Source of the DNA: Teredinibacter franksiae
GTDB taxonomy: Bacteria; Pseudomonadota; Gammaproteobacteria; Pseudomonadales; Cellvibrionaceae
Direction: 5' to 3'
NCBI RefSeq assembly: GCF_014218805.1
Contig: NZ_JACJUV010000005.1
Span: 9,388-73,387 of the forward strand
Length of the DNA: 64,000 bases
Shown here one piece after another: positions 38,732-48,360 of the stretch. Each line of letters starts with the position of its first letter. Positions within the stretch are counted from its first letter, which is position 1. Below the pieces are notes generated by a model. It searched no databases and was not told the origin of the DNA. It worked only from the letters and a program-made list of their open reading frames with translations. The position numbers and the translations under genes are program-made.

Positions 38732-40915
38732 ATGTTCAATTTTTTTCTGCCCTCTAGCAAGGTCCAAAAAGACCGTAGTATTATGCGCGAAACCGACTCG
38801 CGCATGGCAAAGTACAGCAGAAGAGGGCTGATCTTTAATTTCTGCGCGTATCTTATATGCCTAGTAGGTGGTCGCTTTGTCGATGAAAATCGTGATCTAA
38901 CTATTACACTAACTATTGGTTTACTATTTATAACCATCGTTCGTGGCTTCTTTCTTTTTCGTTTCGATCAACTATACCCCCGGGCGCCGCAACGCTGGCG
39001 GCAGAGCTACTTTATTGCAACCCTACTGGGCGCATTCTGGTGGGCCGTTATTTTGGTTAGCATTACCTTAAAGCTGGGTATGCAAAATGAAGCACCGCTA
39101 TTATGGTTGTATACCGTTGTGTTTTTTTCCACCACAGCTCACGCGTTTGCGCCCTACCAAAAATTCCTTTCTTACTATCAATTTGTTGGCATTGTGCCGG
39201 CGGCTATTTCTGCTTTATTCGTGGACAACCTAACCGCGTACCTTTACGGTATATTAATGTTGGTTTTCTATTTTGTACTTGCCCACCAATGTCGACTTAT
39301 TTCCGAGAATTATTGGGAACGACTGGAAGCCGCTTACGCACTTGCGCGCAAAACCCAGTCAATGGAAGTTGAAAAGCGTGATACACGAGCCAGTGCGCAA
39401 TTAAACCGTGAATTCCTTACGTACCTCAGGAACGACTTGCACGGCATCTTTGTGCAGTCTGCGGAAGCGTTAAAAGGGCTAGACGAAGGTAGCGTAAACC
39501 GCATGGCGTTTCGCCAGTGTGAACGCGACTTCAAACATGTATTCCTCAATGTAAGCGACTTTAACAGCGTACTGAATAAAGAACTTAAATTGGCAAATAA
39601 AGTCTTTAATATCCGCCATGAATTACAGCATATAGTGGCAGAATATATTGATGACGCTGAAGCCAACGGCATTAGAATTGAAACGGCTTTGTCTCCAACC
39701 CTGCCCATGCGCCTTAAAGGCGATGCATCGCGCCTGGCTCAAATTATTCGCACACTGTTGTCACTTAGTATTCAGTCTATTGAAAAAGGCGTAATTCTTG
39801 TTGAAGTAGAATTTCTACGCGAATACGAAAATGCAGGCGAACTCTACATTAATATTTCCAGCTTCGATGCAACCTTAAAAAAACGTTTACTGAGCGAAAA
39901 CATCCCACAACAGGCAAAAGTCAACTTGGCGCTTGCGGTAGCGAAAGGCTTGTCGGATATGATGAACGGTGGCATTGAGATAAGCGACATACCTAATGAA
40001 GGGATCCTCTACCGTTTTGATGCTAAATTCGACGTAGCAGAACAAGCAGGGCATCTTGATTTCCACAAAAACTCGTTTACGGGTCGCAGCGTAATGTTGA
40101 TAGAAAGCGACAGACGCATTGTAGATATTAAACGACGAGAGCTTACTGCACTGGGGTTCGATGTTTACACCGAGGGGCAGTTTAAGCGAGCACTACAGCA
40201 GCTTAGTCAGAGCTATAAAGACAGCCGCCCAATTGAATCAGTGTTATTTTATTACGAAGAAGGGCAAACAGAAGCCAGCGAATTTAGCCATGCAATGGCG
40301 ACCCACCCCGAACTACGCAACACACACCAACTTGTTGTGGCCACAGACCGCCAACAAAAATTAATGCTTAACCAAGGCTTTACCGATAACGCGTACTTAC
40401 ATTACGTAAATAAACCTGCAGGTCTTTTTGAATTGGAGTCAACTTTTAAAGAGGTTTACGCTATTTTAGACGAAGCTGAAATATCCATTGAGGACGTCCC
40501 CGTAGAAGCGCTAAATGTTGAGCGTAAAGAAATGCTGCTGATAAGCCGTAGAGAGAATGCCGAGGTACGCGTAAGAGAAACCCTGGAAGGCTTGAATTTT
40601 GAGCTCACAATAATTTCAAAAGAATCAAAAATACCAGCGGCCGTTAAAGCAAAAAATCCCGCTATGGCACTAGTTGATTGTGATGAAGAGCCGAATTTCA
40701 TTCGAATTGTAGACGCAATTAGAGCAATAGAAACCGAAGAAAAAGCAGAGTTTTACATTCCTATAATTGGCATAAGCTCATCATCCAGCGAGTCTGAATC
40801 TACGGCCTACGAATTGGGCGTTGATGATTTTATCGACATGTCCAACACCAAAAAACACCTGCGAAGTGTAGTAGAAAATTGGCTGGCACTTACAAACGAT
40901 ATTGATGACCAATAA
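38732..40915 (+). CDS. Membrane histidine-kinase-like protein with degenerate catalytic motifs and two receiver-like domains
   Basis: 727 residues from ATG 38732 (AGGA ten bases upstream). There are about six N-terminal membrane helices (residues ~30-185), then a dimerisation helix with FLTYLRNDLHG where an H-box normally reads F-L-x-x-M-S-H-E-x-R-x-P; the His position is Asn. The ATPase part lacks the N-box Asn (TLLSLSIQSIEKG) and the glycine-rich G2 box (KVNLALAVAKGL). Two receiver-like domains follow: the first (start SVMLIESDRRIVD) has no clear phosphoacceptor Asp, while the second has ALVDCDEEPN and may be phosphorylated. It is probably a regulatory pseudokinase. It stands alone between etfA and xthA. 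Confidence 0.72.
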   Translation: MFNFFLPSSKVQKDRSIMRETDSRMAKYSRRGLIFNFCAYLICLVGGRFVDENRDLTITLTIGLLFITIVRGFFLFRFDQLYPRAPQRWRQSYFIATLLGAFWWAVILVSITLKLGMQNEAPLLWLYTVVFFSTTAHAFAPYQKFLSYYQFVGIVPAAISALFVDNLTAYLYGILMLVFYFVLAHQCRLISENYWERLEAAYALARKTQSMEVEKRDTRASAQLNREFLTYLRNDLHGIFVQSAEALKGLDEGSVNRMAFRQCERDFKHVFLNVSDFNSVLNKELKLANKVFNIRHELQHIVAEYIDDAEANGIRIETALSPTLPMRLKGDASRLAQIIRTLLSLSIQSIEKGVILVEVEFLREYENAGELYINISSFDATLKKRLLSENIPQQAKVNLALAVAKGLSDMMNGGIEISDIPNEGILYRFDAKFDVAEQAGHLDFHKNSFTGRSVMLIESDRRIVDIKRRELTALGFDVYTEGQFKRALQQLSQSYKDSRPIESVLFYYEEGQTEASEFSHAMATHPELRNTHQLVVATDRQQKLMLNQGFTDNAYLHYVNKPAGLFELESTFKEVYAILDEAEISIEDVPVEALNVERKEMLLISRRENAEVRVRETLEGLNFELTIISKESKIPAAVKAKNPAMALVDCDEEPNFIRIVDAIRAIETEEKAEFYIPIIGISSSSSESESTAYELGVDDFIDMSNTKKHLRSVVENWLALTNDIDDQ

Positions 40916-40919
40916 CGTC

Positions 40920-40957
40920 ATGCATGCTGGTTGCGTGCAAACACAACCAGCATGCAT
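40920..40957. terminator. Perfect 14-bp hairpin between convergent genes
   Basis: ATGCATGCTGGTTG / CAACCAGCATGCAT with a ten-base loop, located between the kinase-like gene (+) and xthA (-). It has no long U-run but is placed as a shared terminator. Confidence 0.65.
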
Positions 40958-40970
40958 TAATGTGTTCAAT

Positions 40971-41783
40971 CTATAGCTTAAACTCAGACCAGATAGGGCA
41001 GTGGTCCGAAGGCCTTTCCATAGCGCGAATATCGGTATCAATACCTGAAGCAACACACTTGTCAGCCAACGACTTAGTTGCAAGAATTACATCTATTCGT
41101 AAGCCCCTTCGTGGCTCTCGCTCGAACCCACGGCTGCGGTAGTCGAACCAGCTATAGTGGCCATTATCATTACCGTTTACAGATCGGAATGTATCCGTAA
41201 GCCCCCAACCTTTTAAACGCTCATACCACTCACGCTCTTCCGGCAAAAAACTGCATTTACCGGTGCGTAACCAGCGCTTTCTATTATCTTCTCCAATGCC
41301 AATATCGTTATCTTCCGGCGATACATTCACATCACCTATAACCAACACTGCGTCAGAGGGGGAAAAATTAGTTTCCAGATACGCCTGCAAATCAGAATAA
41401 AAATTGCGTTTATTTGGATACTTTACCGGGTGTTCGTTACTTTCGCCTTGAGGGAAATAACCATTCATTACTGTAATTAATTCGCCATCCAGCTCAAACT
41501 CACCGACCACGAAACGGCGCTGCGCATCTTCATCATCCGTTACAAAACCTTTCTGCACATTTTTAAACGGGTGCTTAGATAACAAAGCAACACCGTAGTG
41601 GGTCTTTTGGCCAAAATATTCTACGTGATAACCCAATGCTTCAATATCAGCAACAGGGAAATCAACATCTGTTACCTTGGTTTCCTGCAAACCAATAAAA
41701 TCGGGGGCGTATTTATCTACCACAGCTTGAAGCTGATGTAGGCGAGTGCGAACACTATTAACATTAAATGAGATACATTTCAT
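40971..41783 (-). CDS. xthA: Exodeoxyribonuclease III
   Basis: 270 residues from ATG 41783 (MKCISFNVNSVRTRL), close to E. coli ExoIII (268). An EEP-fold AP endonuclease and 3'-5' exonuclease for base excision repair. Catalytic motifs are LQETKVTD (Glu), NGYFPQGE (Tyr), GDVNVSPEDNDIG (Asp/Asn) and DHCPIWSEF (Asp-His). The longer frame to 41825 has no support. Confidence 0.96.
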   Translation of the reverse strand: MKCISFNVNSVRTRLHQLQAVVDKYAPDFIGLQETKVTDVDFPVADIEALGYHVEYFGQKTHYGVALLSKHPFKNVQKGFVTDDEDAQRRFVVGEFELDGELITVMNGYFPQGESNEHPVKYPNKRNFYSDLQAYLETNFSPSDAVLVIGDVNVSPEDNDIGIGEDNRKRWLRTGKCSFLPEEREWYERLKGWGLTDTFRSVNGNDNGHYSWFDYRSRGFEREPRRGLRIDVILATKSLADKCVASGIDTDIRAMERPSDHCPIWSEFKL

Positions 41784-41815
41784 AACGGAGTTAGAGGTAG
41801 CTAGAGGGAGGGGCA

Positions 41816-41840
41816 GGGTAGCCATCAGAAACGGCTACCC
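41816..41840. other. Hairpin between prc and xthA
   Basis: GGGTAGCC / GGCTACCC with a nine-base loop in the 85-base gap. On the minus strand it has no T-run, so it may mark a processing or partial termination point after prc. Confidence 0.45.
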
Positions 41841-41868
41841 CTATTTTCTATTTTAACCGATCAAGTGC

Positions 41869-43977
41869 TTAGAAGCTTGAGGCTTGCTGTACATTCTTTT
41901 TGTTTGACAGACGAATCATATCCATAAGAATATTACCCGTTTCGATAAGAAGCGTATCGCCTTCGGTATCAATACGATTTTTTGGGGTAGAGGATGCCTG
42001 CTCCTGCTCTTGTTCGTCATCAAACTCTTTTTCACTTTTTTGGAATTCATCCAGCGTTTTATAGGGCTTTTCGCCTTTAGCAACACGCCGTTTGTTATCA
42101 ATATTCATTGCCTGTTTTTCTAAGCGCTCTTTTTCGGCTAGTCGCGCGACTTCATTTAGCGAAATTGTTTTTCGATTTTTATTCTCTTCCATAATGGTTA
42201 TTTGATCGAGAATAAAATTAAAATCAGGGTCGTTGGCTACGCGCTTGTTGTGCTCCTGAGTAAGCACAGGAATTAACGCGGTGAAATCAAAATAAGCGTC
42301 GTGCGGTACTGCACGAATTTTATCCCAGGGCAGGGCATTGTCGTAAGCGGATTCACCCACTTCATCTGAGTCAATTAATAGTGGCAGCGCAATATCGGGA
42401 ATAACCCCACGGTGCTGGGTACTTTCACCCGACACTCGGTAAAACTTAGATTCCGTTATCTTCAACTTACCCTCTAATAGAGGTGTCACAGATTGAACAG
42501 TCCCTTTACCGAAAGACTGGGAGCCCACAATAAGGCCACGTTGGTAGTCTTGAATAGCACCTGCGAAAATTTCAGAAGCCGAAGCGCTTAACCTATTGAC
42601 CAGCACAACAAGTGGGCCACGGTAACGAGCCTTGGAATGCGACCGATTGTGACGGTTAATTCGGCCATCGGGCGAGCGTATTTGAACCACCGGGCCAAGG
42701 TCTATAAACAAATCGGTAAGTCGCGTAGCCTCATGCAGTGAGCCACCGCCATTGTTACGCAAATCGAGAATAACACCATCTACGTTTTCTTTTCGCAGTT
42801 CATCCAGCAATACCAATACGTCTTGCGTACTACTTTTAAAGTTAAGGTCGCGATTGTTGTAGGCCTCAAAGTCGATATAGAAAGCGGGCAGGTGTATAAC
42901 ACCAATTTTGTATATGTTATCGCCGTCTGTAAGTTCAAGTACGGCCTTTTGTGCGGCCTGATCTTCTAGCTTCACTTTACCACGCTGAATACGAATAGTT
43001 TTCGGCTCAACGGCCTCAGAAGATACAACCTCCAACTTAACCACAGTATTCTTGGGGCCACGTATGAGGTTAACAACTTCATCAAGGCGCCAGCCAACCA
43101 CATCGACCAACTCACCATCAGCTCCCTGGCCCACAGAAACAATTTTATCGGCGGCCTTAAGCTGGCCTTGTTTATCGGCCGGGCCACCGGCGACAAGCCT
43201 TACAACCTTGGTAAACTCATCCTCAGAGTGAAGTACGGCTCCTATACCCTCGAGAGAGAGAGACATATTAATATCGAAATTTTCGGAGGTGCGTGCGTTC
43301 CAGTAATTCGTATGCGGGTCATAAAGTACAGTAAGCGCGTTAACCATTGTCTCAAAAATATCTGAGCTGTCTTGCTGCTTCACCCGATTAAGTTGATTCT
43401 TATAGCGACGGTGAACGGTCTTTCGCGCTTCCTCAACGGTTTTGCCAGAAAGCTTTAAATTTAACAGGCTAAGCTTAATTCGCTTGTACCAAAGCTCATC
43501 GGCCTCGGCACGGGTTTTAGGCCAGCTCGCCTCTTCGCGATCAAGTTCTATAGAATCACTCTGGGTAAAGTCAAACGGAATAGATTCATCTTCAAGCGTT
43601 TCAAGAACCGCCTCTAACCGAGAAACCAAGCGCTGGCGAAAGGTATGGTATACCTCGAAGCCGGGTTTAAGGTTGCCTCGCTTAAAAAAATCGTCGTAAT
43701 TTACCGCATTTTTTTGGAATTGCTGAATGTCTTTTTGGTAAAAAAACATACGGGCAGGGTCTAGTGTGGTGAGATACTCCTCCAGAAAACTGCGTGAAAG
43801 CGTGTCATCGACAGCCTGCTCACGGTAATGCCGAGATTGAAGCTTAGTGACCACGTCCTTTACCGTTTCCGCCTGTTTTTGGGTGTGCTCAAGCGGAGCA
43901 ACAATGGAAGCTTGCGAACATAATGTGAACAGCAGCGTTAATACTGGCGCTGTTCGGGTGAAAAAGTGCAATCTCAT
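41869..43977 (-). CDS. prc: Tail-specific periplasmic protease Prc
   Basis: 702-residue carboxy-terminal processing protease with an N-terminal signal peptide (cleavage near CSQASIVA). The PDZ domain is around LSLEGIGAVLHSEDEF and IVSVGQGADGELVDVVGW. The S41 catalytic region has LRNNGGGSLHEATRL, LSASASEIFAGAI (nucleophile Ser) and GSQSFGKGTVQSV (catalytic Lys), and a Prc-type helical C-terminal domain follows. It trims periplasmic proteins and peptidoglycan enzymes, in other species with adaptor NlpI. Confidence 0.95.
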   Translation of the reverse strand: MRLHFFTRTAPVLTLLFTLCSQASIVAPLEHTQKQAETVKDVVTKLQSRHYREQAVDDTLSRSFLEEYLTTLDPARMFFYQKDIQQFQKNAVNYDDFFKRGNLKPGFEVYHTFRQRLVSRLEAVLETLEDESIPFDFTQSDSIELDREEASWPKTRAEADELWYKRIKLSLLNLKLSGKTVEEARKTVHRRYKNQLNRVKQQDSSDIFETMVNALTVLYDPHTNYWNARTSENFDINMSLSLEGIGAVLHSEDEFTKVVRLVAGGPADKQGQLKAADKIVSVGQGADGELVDVVGWRLDEVVNLIRGPKNTVVKLEVVSSEAVEPKTIRIQRGKVKLEDQAAQKAVLELTDGDNIYKIGVIHLPAFYIDFEAYNNRDLNFKSSTQDVLVLLDELRKENVDGVILDLRNNGGGSLHEATRLTDLFIDLGPVVQIRSPDGRINRHNRSHSKARYRGPLVVLVNRLSASASEIFAGAIQDYQRGLIVGSQSFGKGTVQSVTPLLEGKLKITESKFYRVSGESTQHRGVIPDIALPLLIDSDEVGESAYDNALPWDKIRAVPHDAYFDFTALIPVLTQEHNKRVANDPDFNFILDQITIMEENKNRKTISLNEVARLAEKERLEKQAMNIDNKRRVAKGEKPYKTLDEFQKSEKEFDDEQEQEQASSTPKNRIDTEGDTLLIETGNILMDMIRLSNKKNVQQASSF

Positions 43978-44017
43978 ACTAACGAAAACCTGAATATAAA
44001 TGCAGCAATTAGTGTTT

Positions 44018-44230
44018 CTACGCCAAACGTCTGCAAACTATAGCATAGAGTGAGTAATCAAAAGAGTTTAAGCGTGCCCGATAGTTCCACCCAATATAAG
44101 CTTTTTGAGCCGACCTCAAAGGCAATGATATGCCTGAAACATCTGAAGCTGCTCGTTGAAATAACCAGACACATAAAACGGTTGTTCCAATAAAGCCAAG
44201 GCATAGAGAGCGTTTAAAGCTAAAATTCAT
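44018..44230 (-). CDS. Possible small single-span membrane protein
   Basis: 70 residues from the ATG at 44230 (MNFSFKRSLCLGFIGTTVL...), with one hydrophobic N-terminal helix that could be a signal anchor. The ribosome binding site is weak (AAGG twelve bases away), codon usage is unremarkable and no family is recognised. It lies just upstream of prc. It may be spurious. Confidence 0.25.
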   Translation of the reverse strand: MNFSFKRSLCLGFIGTTVLCVWLFQRAASDVSGISLPLRSAQKAYIGWNYRARLNSFDYSLYAIVCRRLA

Positions 44231-44269
44231 AGAGGTTTTATACCTTGCACCTAGTGTTTTTGCAGCCAT

Positions 44270-45440
44270 AAATGCACAAAACCCCCCAAGTTTGAGAACT
44301 GGACGCGAACTTTAGACTCCCAGATGCACAAATTTAAGGCGCAGGCGTAAAAATCTCCCACCAGAAAACTTGTATTTCTTAATACGGCAACCGCGTCATC
44401 GCGGTTCACATGGCGTCACAACCAACATAGCCGCAATTACAGGTGATATTCAAACAGTTGCACTAATTAGCCCTAGGGGGTTGCCTCATGACAGCGTACA
44501 CGCTAGAGCCTTGAGCCTCGACTAATAACCATCGATAGGAAGCTAGCCTAGTCCAGCTGGCTAAGCCAATAGTGCGCAGTGAGCGACTGATAGGGTATCG
44601 CCTTAAGGGTATGGGCTCGCCGCACTTCCGATAATTGCCCGTACACCCAGCTATACAGGGCCTCCTGCGCGGTTTCTGGTAGCCTCCACGCTGTGGTGGC
44701 TGGTAGAAACCGAGTAGGGCAGCTCTACCTAGTCCATCGAGTATGTCCCGTATCGTTTTTTGAGCAGAGAATTTCTGTGACCTTGTAACAGATAAACCAC
44801 ATCATTCGGTAATGGCCTATCAAGCCCGCTAGGGTTGATCGATACACAACCGCACGGCTCTGAGCTTTCAAAAATGCGCAGCATTTGAAAGCGAGCTGTA
44901 CGGCAAATACGCACAAAAAAGGTACTTTAAGAGCCTGGCAAATGGAATATGTCTTTCCGTCACCTGGACAAATTCATCTGCCCAATTTGCAACCATGTTA
45001 CAGATTGCTTTTGCTAGGCTGGCAGTCTTCTACCGAAAGGAAAAGAGGGCGCGTAGCGCAATGCGGTGATGAAAATGTTTTGTGTTTTATCCACCGCACT
45101 CGAAGTGCTGTTTCTGCCATACGGGGTACTGTAATACCCCGTATCACTCCCTTGAAGGGAGCTTACCTAGCTTTCTTCGCTCCCTAACCCTTTGATCTGT
45201 ATAGATAATTCGAGCTTTCAGGCTCGAATTATCTCACTCTCAATGATGTGGATTCGGAAGGTCTTCCAACCGAAAAAGGGTATTTGGCTAAATCACATTT
45301 GTCGCAGCTCTTTAGCAGTATTTAAACCATTGAAGCAAGCAGGTGATATTGAACACCGTTGCTCACTAATCCTCGATAAGTGCTAGGAAAAGATTGTTAT
45401 TCTAGACTGGGCACAATTATAAGCATGCCTTCAATTACCC
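44270..45440. other. Hairpin-rich gene-free region downstream of the T6SS operon
   Basis: About 1.17 kb with no convincing ORF. It contains five strong inverted repeats: 44671-44711 (GGTTTCT / AGAAACC enclosing AGCCTCCAC / GTGGTGGCT), 44864-44892 (GCTTTCAAA...TTTGAAAGC), 45119-45144 (perfect 10-bp stem), 45147-45161 (CTCCC / GGGAG) and 45203-45234 (perfect 13-bp stem). None has a proper T-run. It might encode structured RNA or be a decayed mobile element. Confidence 0.5.
45203..45234. repeat. Perfect 13-bp inverted repeat
   Basis: AGATAATTCGAGC / GCTCGAATTATCT around TTTCAG, about 200 bases past the last T6SS gene. Together with the hairpins at 45119-45161 it may mark the 3' end of the operon transcript. 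Confidence 0.6.
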
Positions 45441-46223
45441 TCATTTATTGCGTGCAGCGAAATAAATTTGGCTGCCTGGCTCACCACACTCTAGCAGTAG
45501 CTCGGCGACAATCCTGTCCATTGCCTCAGTCAAGGCTTTCACATTGTGGAGGAACCTCAGAAACTGCATAAAACGCGACGCGGGTAAGCTGAGTAAGGCT
45601 TTGCAGTAATTGTTCTTTGATTCTAACTGTGTACGCATCGACAAGGATGTAGAAAATCGCATTCTGCAATCGGCAACCGTCGTGAACTCATTATAGCCAG
45701 GGAAATTTTCCATGCGACTAAAGATAATATCTATTTGTTGATGGCTATTGTTATGCCGCAACAAATGTAATACGCGGTTCAGATTAAACAATAATTGCAT
45801 TTTTTCACCTTCACTAGTTTGGCTCAGGCGTTCTGCGTTCACGGCAATAACAATTCTTGGTGGACGAATCCATGAGCCTTTTAATCGCGCCAAGTGAAAA
45901 CGGGTTCTTGGTGTGTCGTGATCGAGCAGTGCGGTGGGTATTATTTGAGCGCGAAGTTGTACGCCCAATATACCTTGGTCACAATTAGAAACAAGAGATT
46001 CTTTGTCGCTGTATTGATCGCCGAGCACTAACAGTTGCGTTGCTGTATTAAGTTGATACACAACATATGAAATCAAGGCGGCCACAGAAATTACCAGCAA
46101 TACCGCAAGCGCCCGAAAATACCATGCCTCGTATGTGCTCAGAAAAATTAGTAGAACCATCGCACCTGCACTTGCAAAAATACCATATGCAAACAATAGA
46201 ATACTTAATCTTGGTACGTTCAT
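45441..46223 (-). CDS. Minimal TssM/IcmF-like protein of the T6SS operon
   Basis: 260 residues. Two membrane helices (about 7-29 and 36-57) are followed directly by LLVLGDQYSDKES, which aligns with the TssM P-loop (G-x4-G-K-S/T) but has lost the second Gly and the Ser/Thr. Then comes PPRIVIAVNAERLSQ and IDIIFSRMENFPGYNEF, matching the TssM segment that reads roughly VPVYVLLTKxDxxPGFxEFF. Full TssM proteins are ~1100 residues; the large periplasmic part is absent. It is the last gene of the operon. The family call is by motif alignment from memory and should be tested. It could be the cytoplasmic part of the membrane complex. Confidence 0.6.
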   Translation of the reverse strand: MNVPRLSILLFAYGIFASAGAMVLLIFLSTYEAWYFRALAVLLVISVAALISYVVYQLNTATQLLVLGDQYSDKESLVSNCDQGILGVQLRAQIIPTALLDHDTPRTRFHLARLKGSWIRPPRIVIAVNAERLSQTSEGEKMQLLFNLNRVLHLLRHNNSHQQIDIIFSRMENFPGYNEFTTVADCRMRFSTSLSMRTQLESKNNYCKALLSLPASRFMQFLRFLHNVKALTEAMDRIVAELLLECGEPGSQIYFAARNK

Positions 46224-46269
46224 AGGTTTTTCTCTTTACCATTGTCTTGGTGTCGGTCGCTCGAAGCCA

Positions 46270-46653
46270 CTAGGCCTCTACAATAAGCTGACCCGCTTGT
46301 TTAATACTAATCATACCTAGCCACGTACACATCAATTGGCTATCGTCGGTGAGTATTGGAAAGTTCGCGAGCAATACTTTTGGATTTCCGGCTATCCAAG
46401 GGCTTACTGTCATGGGTACGCACGGAGCGGGGGTTGGCACCCCTAAAGCCGCCGCTGTTGTGGCGATAACCGCTGGGTTAGTCGGCGCACTACACATGCC
46501 AAACGGCGGTACATTTGTTACAGGAATAAAATCCATAATTGTAGCGCCTGGCGTTCCTTCCATTACTCGGTTGGTGGGTAACACATTAAGGGTTGAAGGT
46601 GCTACGCCAAAAGTGCATTGCATCATCGCGCCACTGCATACGCATTTAGGCAT
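46270..46653 (-). CDS. DUF4280 PAAR-like spike-tip protein (IglG family)
   Basis: 127 residues with the DUF4280 pattern: MPKCVCSGAMMQCTFGVAPS, a TIMDFIPVTNVPPFGMC stretch, repeated ALGVPTPAPC and VSPWIAGNPKVLL. Cys residues near positions 6, 13, ~54 and ~78 fit the Cys metal-binding tip described for Francisella IglG and relatives, which cap the spike of non-canonical T6SS in place of classic PAAR proteins. AGGAG seven bases upstream supports the start. It lies between the hub-like and TssM-like genes. Confidence 0.85.
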   Translation of the reverse strand: MPKCVCSGAMMQCTFGVAPSTLNVLPTNRVMEGTPGATIMDFIPVTNVPPFGMCSAPTNPAVIATTAAALGVPTPAPCVPMTVSPWIAGNPKVLLANFPILTDDSQLMCTWLGMISIKQAGQLIVEA

Positions 46654-46677
46654 GATTGCTCTCCTATAAAACTATCT

Positions 46678-48360
46678 CTATTGCGCTTCTTTGGTTTGTA
46701 AAATAATGCTGCCTTCTTCTAAGCGCACAAGCTCGGTATCATTTTCCTTGTTGCGTTTAATCGCCAAAACCGGTTTGTTGTCTTCATATATGTGGCTAAG
46801 CGAAGTTTGGTCTTGGCTGTTTTTACCGAACAATATATGGTTACCCTGTGTTGCCATGGGTAGTTGCACGCCGTCTCCCCAGCTAAGAACTTTGTGAATA
46901 TGTGCTCGATATAGGTCTAGGCTTAGTAACAGTTTGGTGTCACGATAAAAAGGAAAGTAAAAGTGGCTGTTAAGAAAGTCCGGTTCTAACATCACTTTAA
47001 TTGTAAGGCCCCAAAGTGGAATATTTACTGCATATTCGAACTGACCGGTAGTATCATTGCTGGTAACGTCAAAAGTTTTATCGCCATCTGCTCCCTGCTT
47101 ACTAACAACTAGCCCTTCAACGTATAGGGGGTAGGCTGGCTGACGGTACTCTGGCAGGGTTGGCTGGGGAGCGTCGCTTTTGTGTGCTTGTGCGTGGCAT
47201 TGCAAATGGTATTGAGTAAATAGGAGGTCGATATCCTTCTCGAATGAACTATCAATGGCTTTAGCGGAAATAAATACGGCGTGAGTACGGTAACTTTTGT
47301 CAGCGTAGAAGAATCTACGTCCATCGACATCACTGTTAAATTGTATTTCGCAGCCTGGCCAAAAGTTTTGTAGAGGCCATTGGCTAAACTGCACACTCAG
47401 CTGCTCGCCTTTAACTCGCAATTTGTTACGTTCAAGGTCTTTTCTATCGGAAAATCTGCTTTCGATACTTTGTCTTAATAGTATATCGTGTTTAATCCCC
47501 TCAACCGCACTAGTGTTTTCCAGCTCGCTTTGCTCGTTGTTTTCAGCCAATCCGTTCAATAAGCTAGTGTTAGAGCGCTTGTGCTCGGGCCATCGTGTAT
47601 TTATGTGGCTTATTTCATGTGGTAAAAACGGTGTGCAGATCTGTAATTCCGGTTGTTCTGCACTTAACAGATAGCTATTCAGCTGATAGTCATAGCTAAA
47701 ATAACCGTTATTACGTTCACTATAATCCATCAAAAATTCATAAAAACTGGCTGTATTTTTTACTCCTGTCTCTCCAGTATTACAGTGTTCGGTATTGCCC
47801 AGCGCGAGGCAAATCATCGGCTGTATTTCCTCGGCGGGTGCGAAATCAATGGCCAGTTCTATGGGGGCGGTTACCTGAGTATTGATAACCGATGACATAC
47901 AATCATCGACATATAATTCACTGGGAAAGTGCTGCTGCCATAATACTTGTGCGGGGTCAGAAAAGTGAATTTGATAATATCGGTAAAGCACCGGTGCGCC
48001 AGACACCTGCTGATATGCCTGTTCCTGCAAAAACTTTTCCGTCACCAAGCCCTTTATGTTAAAGCCATCTGGCGGAGGGTCTGGTAGGTTATGAACGGCA
48101 GATATGCCAAGTTCGACATCGATTAAGCTTTCTGTACAAAAGGCTTCCAGTAGTTCATCTTCACGTTGGTCGCTCGGCAAATAGAACCCCAGCATGCCAG
48201 AAAATCCATAACTAAAGGCCTGTAATTCGCATTGCTTTATGTTTGCACCAGGAACGCTATAAGCATTACCGTCTACAGTTAGTGTTAAAGTAAAGGCTAG
48301 CGTCTCGGCGTGAGTGGTGTTTTCTCTTAACGGAGAAGAAATAGGGTTGTGCTCAGTCAT
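46678..48360 (-). CDS. VgrG hub-like (gp27/gp5-type) baseplate protein without beta-helix
   Basis: 560 residues from ATG 48360. The N-terminal FTLTLTVDGNAYSVPGANIKQ and GFYLPSDQRED segments, and FYEFLMDYSERNNGYFSYDY around the middle, fit the gp27-like hub of VgrG. A small OB-like part follows (VEGLVVSKQGADGDKTFDV, VMLEPDFLN). The long C-terminal beta-helix of VgrG is missing; the protein ends soon after a stretch like DNKPVLAIKRNKEND. The beta-helix is probably supplied by the 136-residue gene at 53044. The start overlaps the IglI-like gene by eight bases. Call moderate. Confidence 0.65.
   Translation of the reverse strand: MTEHNPISSPLRENTTHAETLAFTLTLTVDGNAYSVPGANIKQCELQAFSYGFSGMLGFYLPSDQREDELLEAFCTESLIDVELGISAVHNLPDPPPDGFNIKGLVTEKFLQEQAYQQVSGAPVLYRYYQIHFSDPAQVLWQQHFPSELYVDDCMSSVINTQVTAPIELAIDFAPAEEIQPMICLALGNTEHCNTGETGVKNTASFYEFLMDYSERNNGYFSYDYQLNSYLLSAEQPELQICTPFLPHEISHINTRWPEHKRSNTSLLNGLAENNEQSELENTSAVEGIKHDILLRQSIESRFSDRKDLERNKLRVKGEQLSVQFSQWPLQNFWPGCEIQFNSDVDGRRFFYADKSYRTHAVFISAKAIDSSFEKDIDLLFTQYHLQCHAQAHKSDAPQPTLPEYRQPAYPLYVEGLVVSKQGADGDKTFDVTSNDTTGQFEYAVNIPLWGLTIKVMLEPDFLNSHFYFPFYRDTKLLLSLDLYRAHIHKVLSWGDGVQLPMATQGNHILFGKNSQDQTSLSHIYEDNKPVLAIKRNKENDTELVRLEEGSIILQTKEAQ

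Noticed and set aside
44725..44916. Two overlapping ~62-residue minus-strand ORFs in the hairpin-rich region
   Set aside because: They are shadow frames over an inverted repeat, with no ribosome binding site or recognisable sequence.
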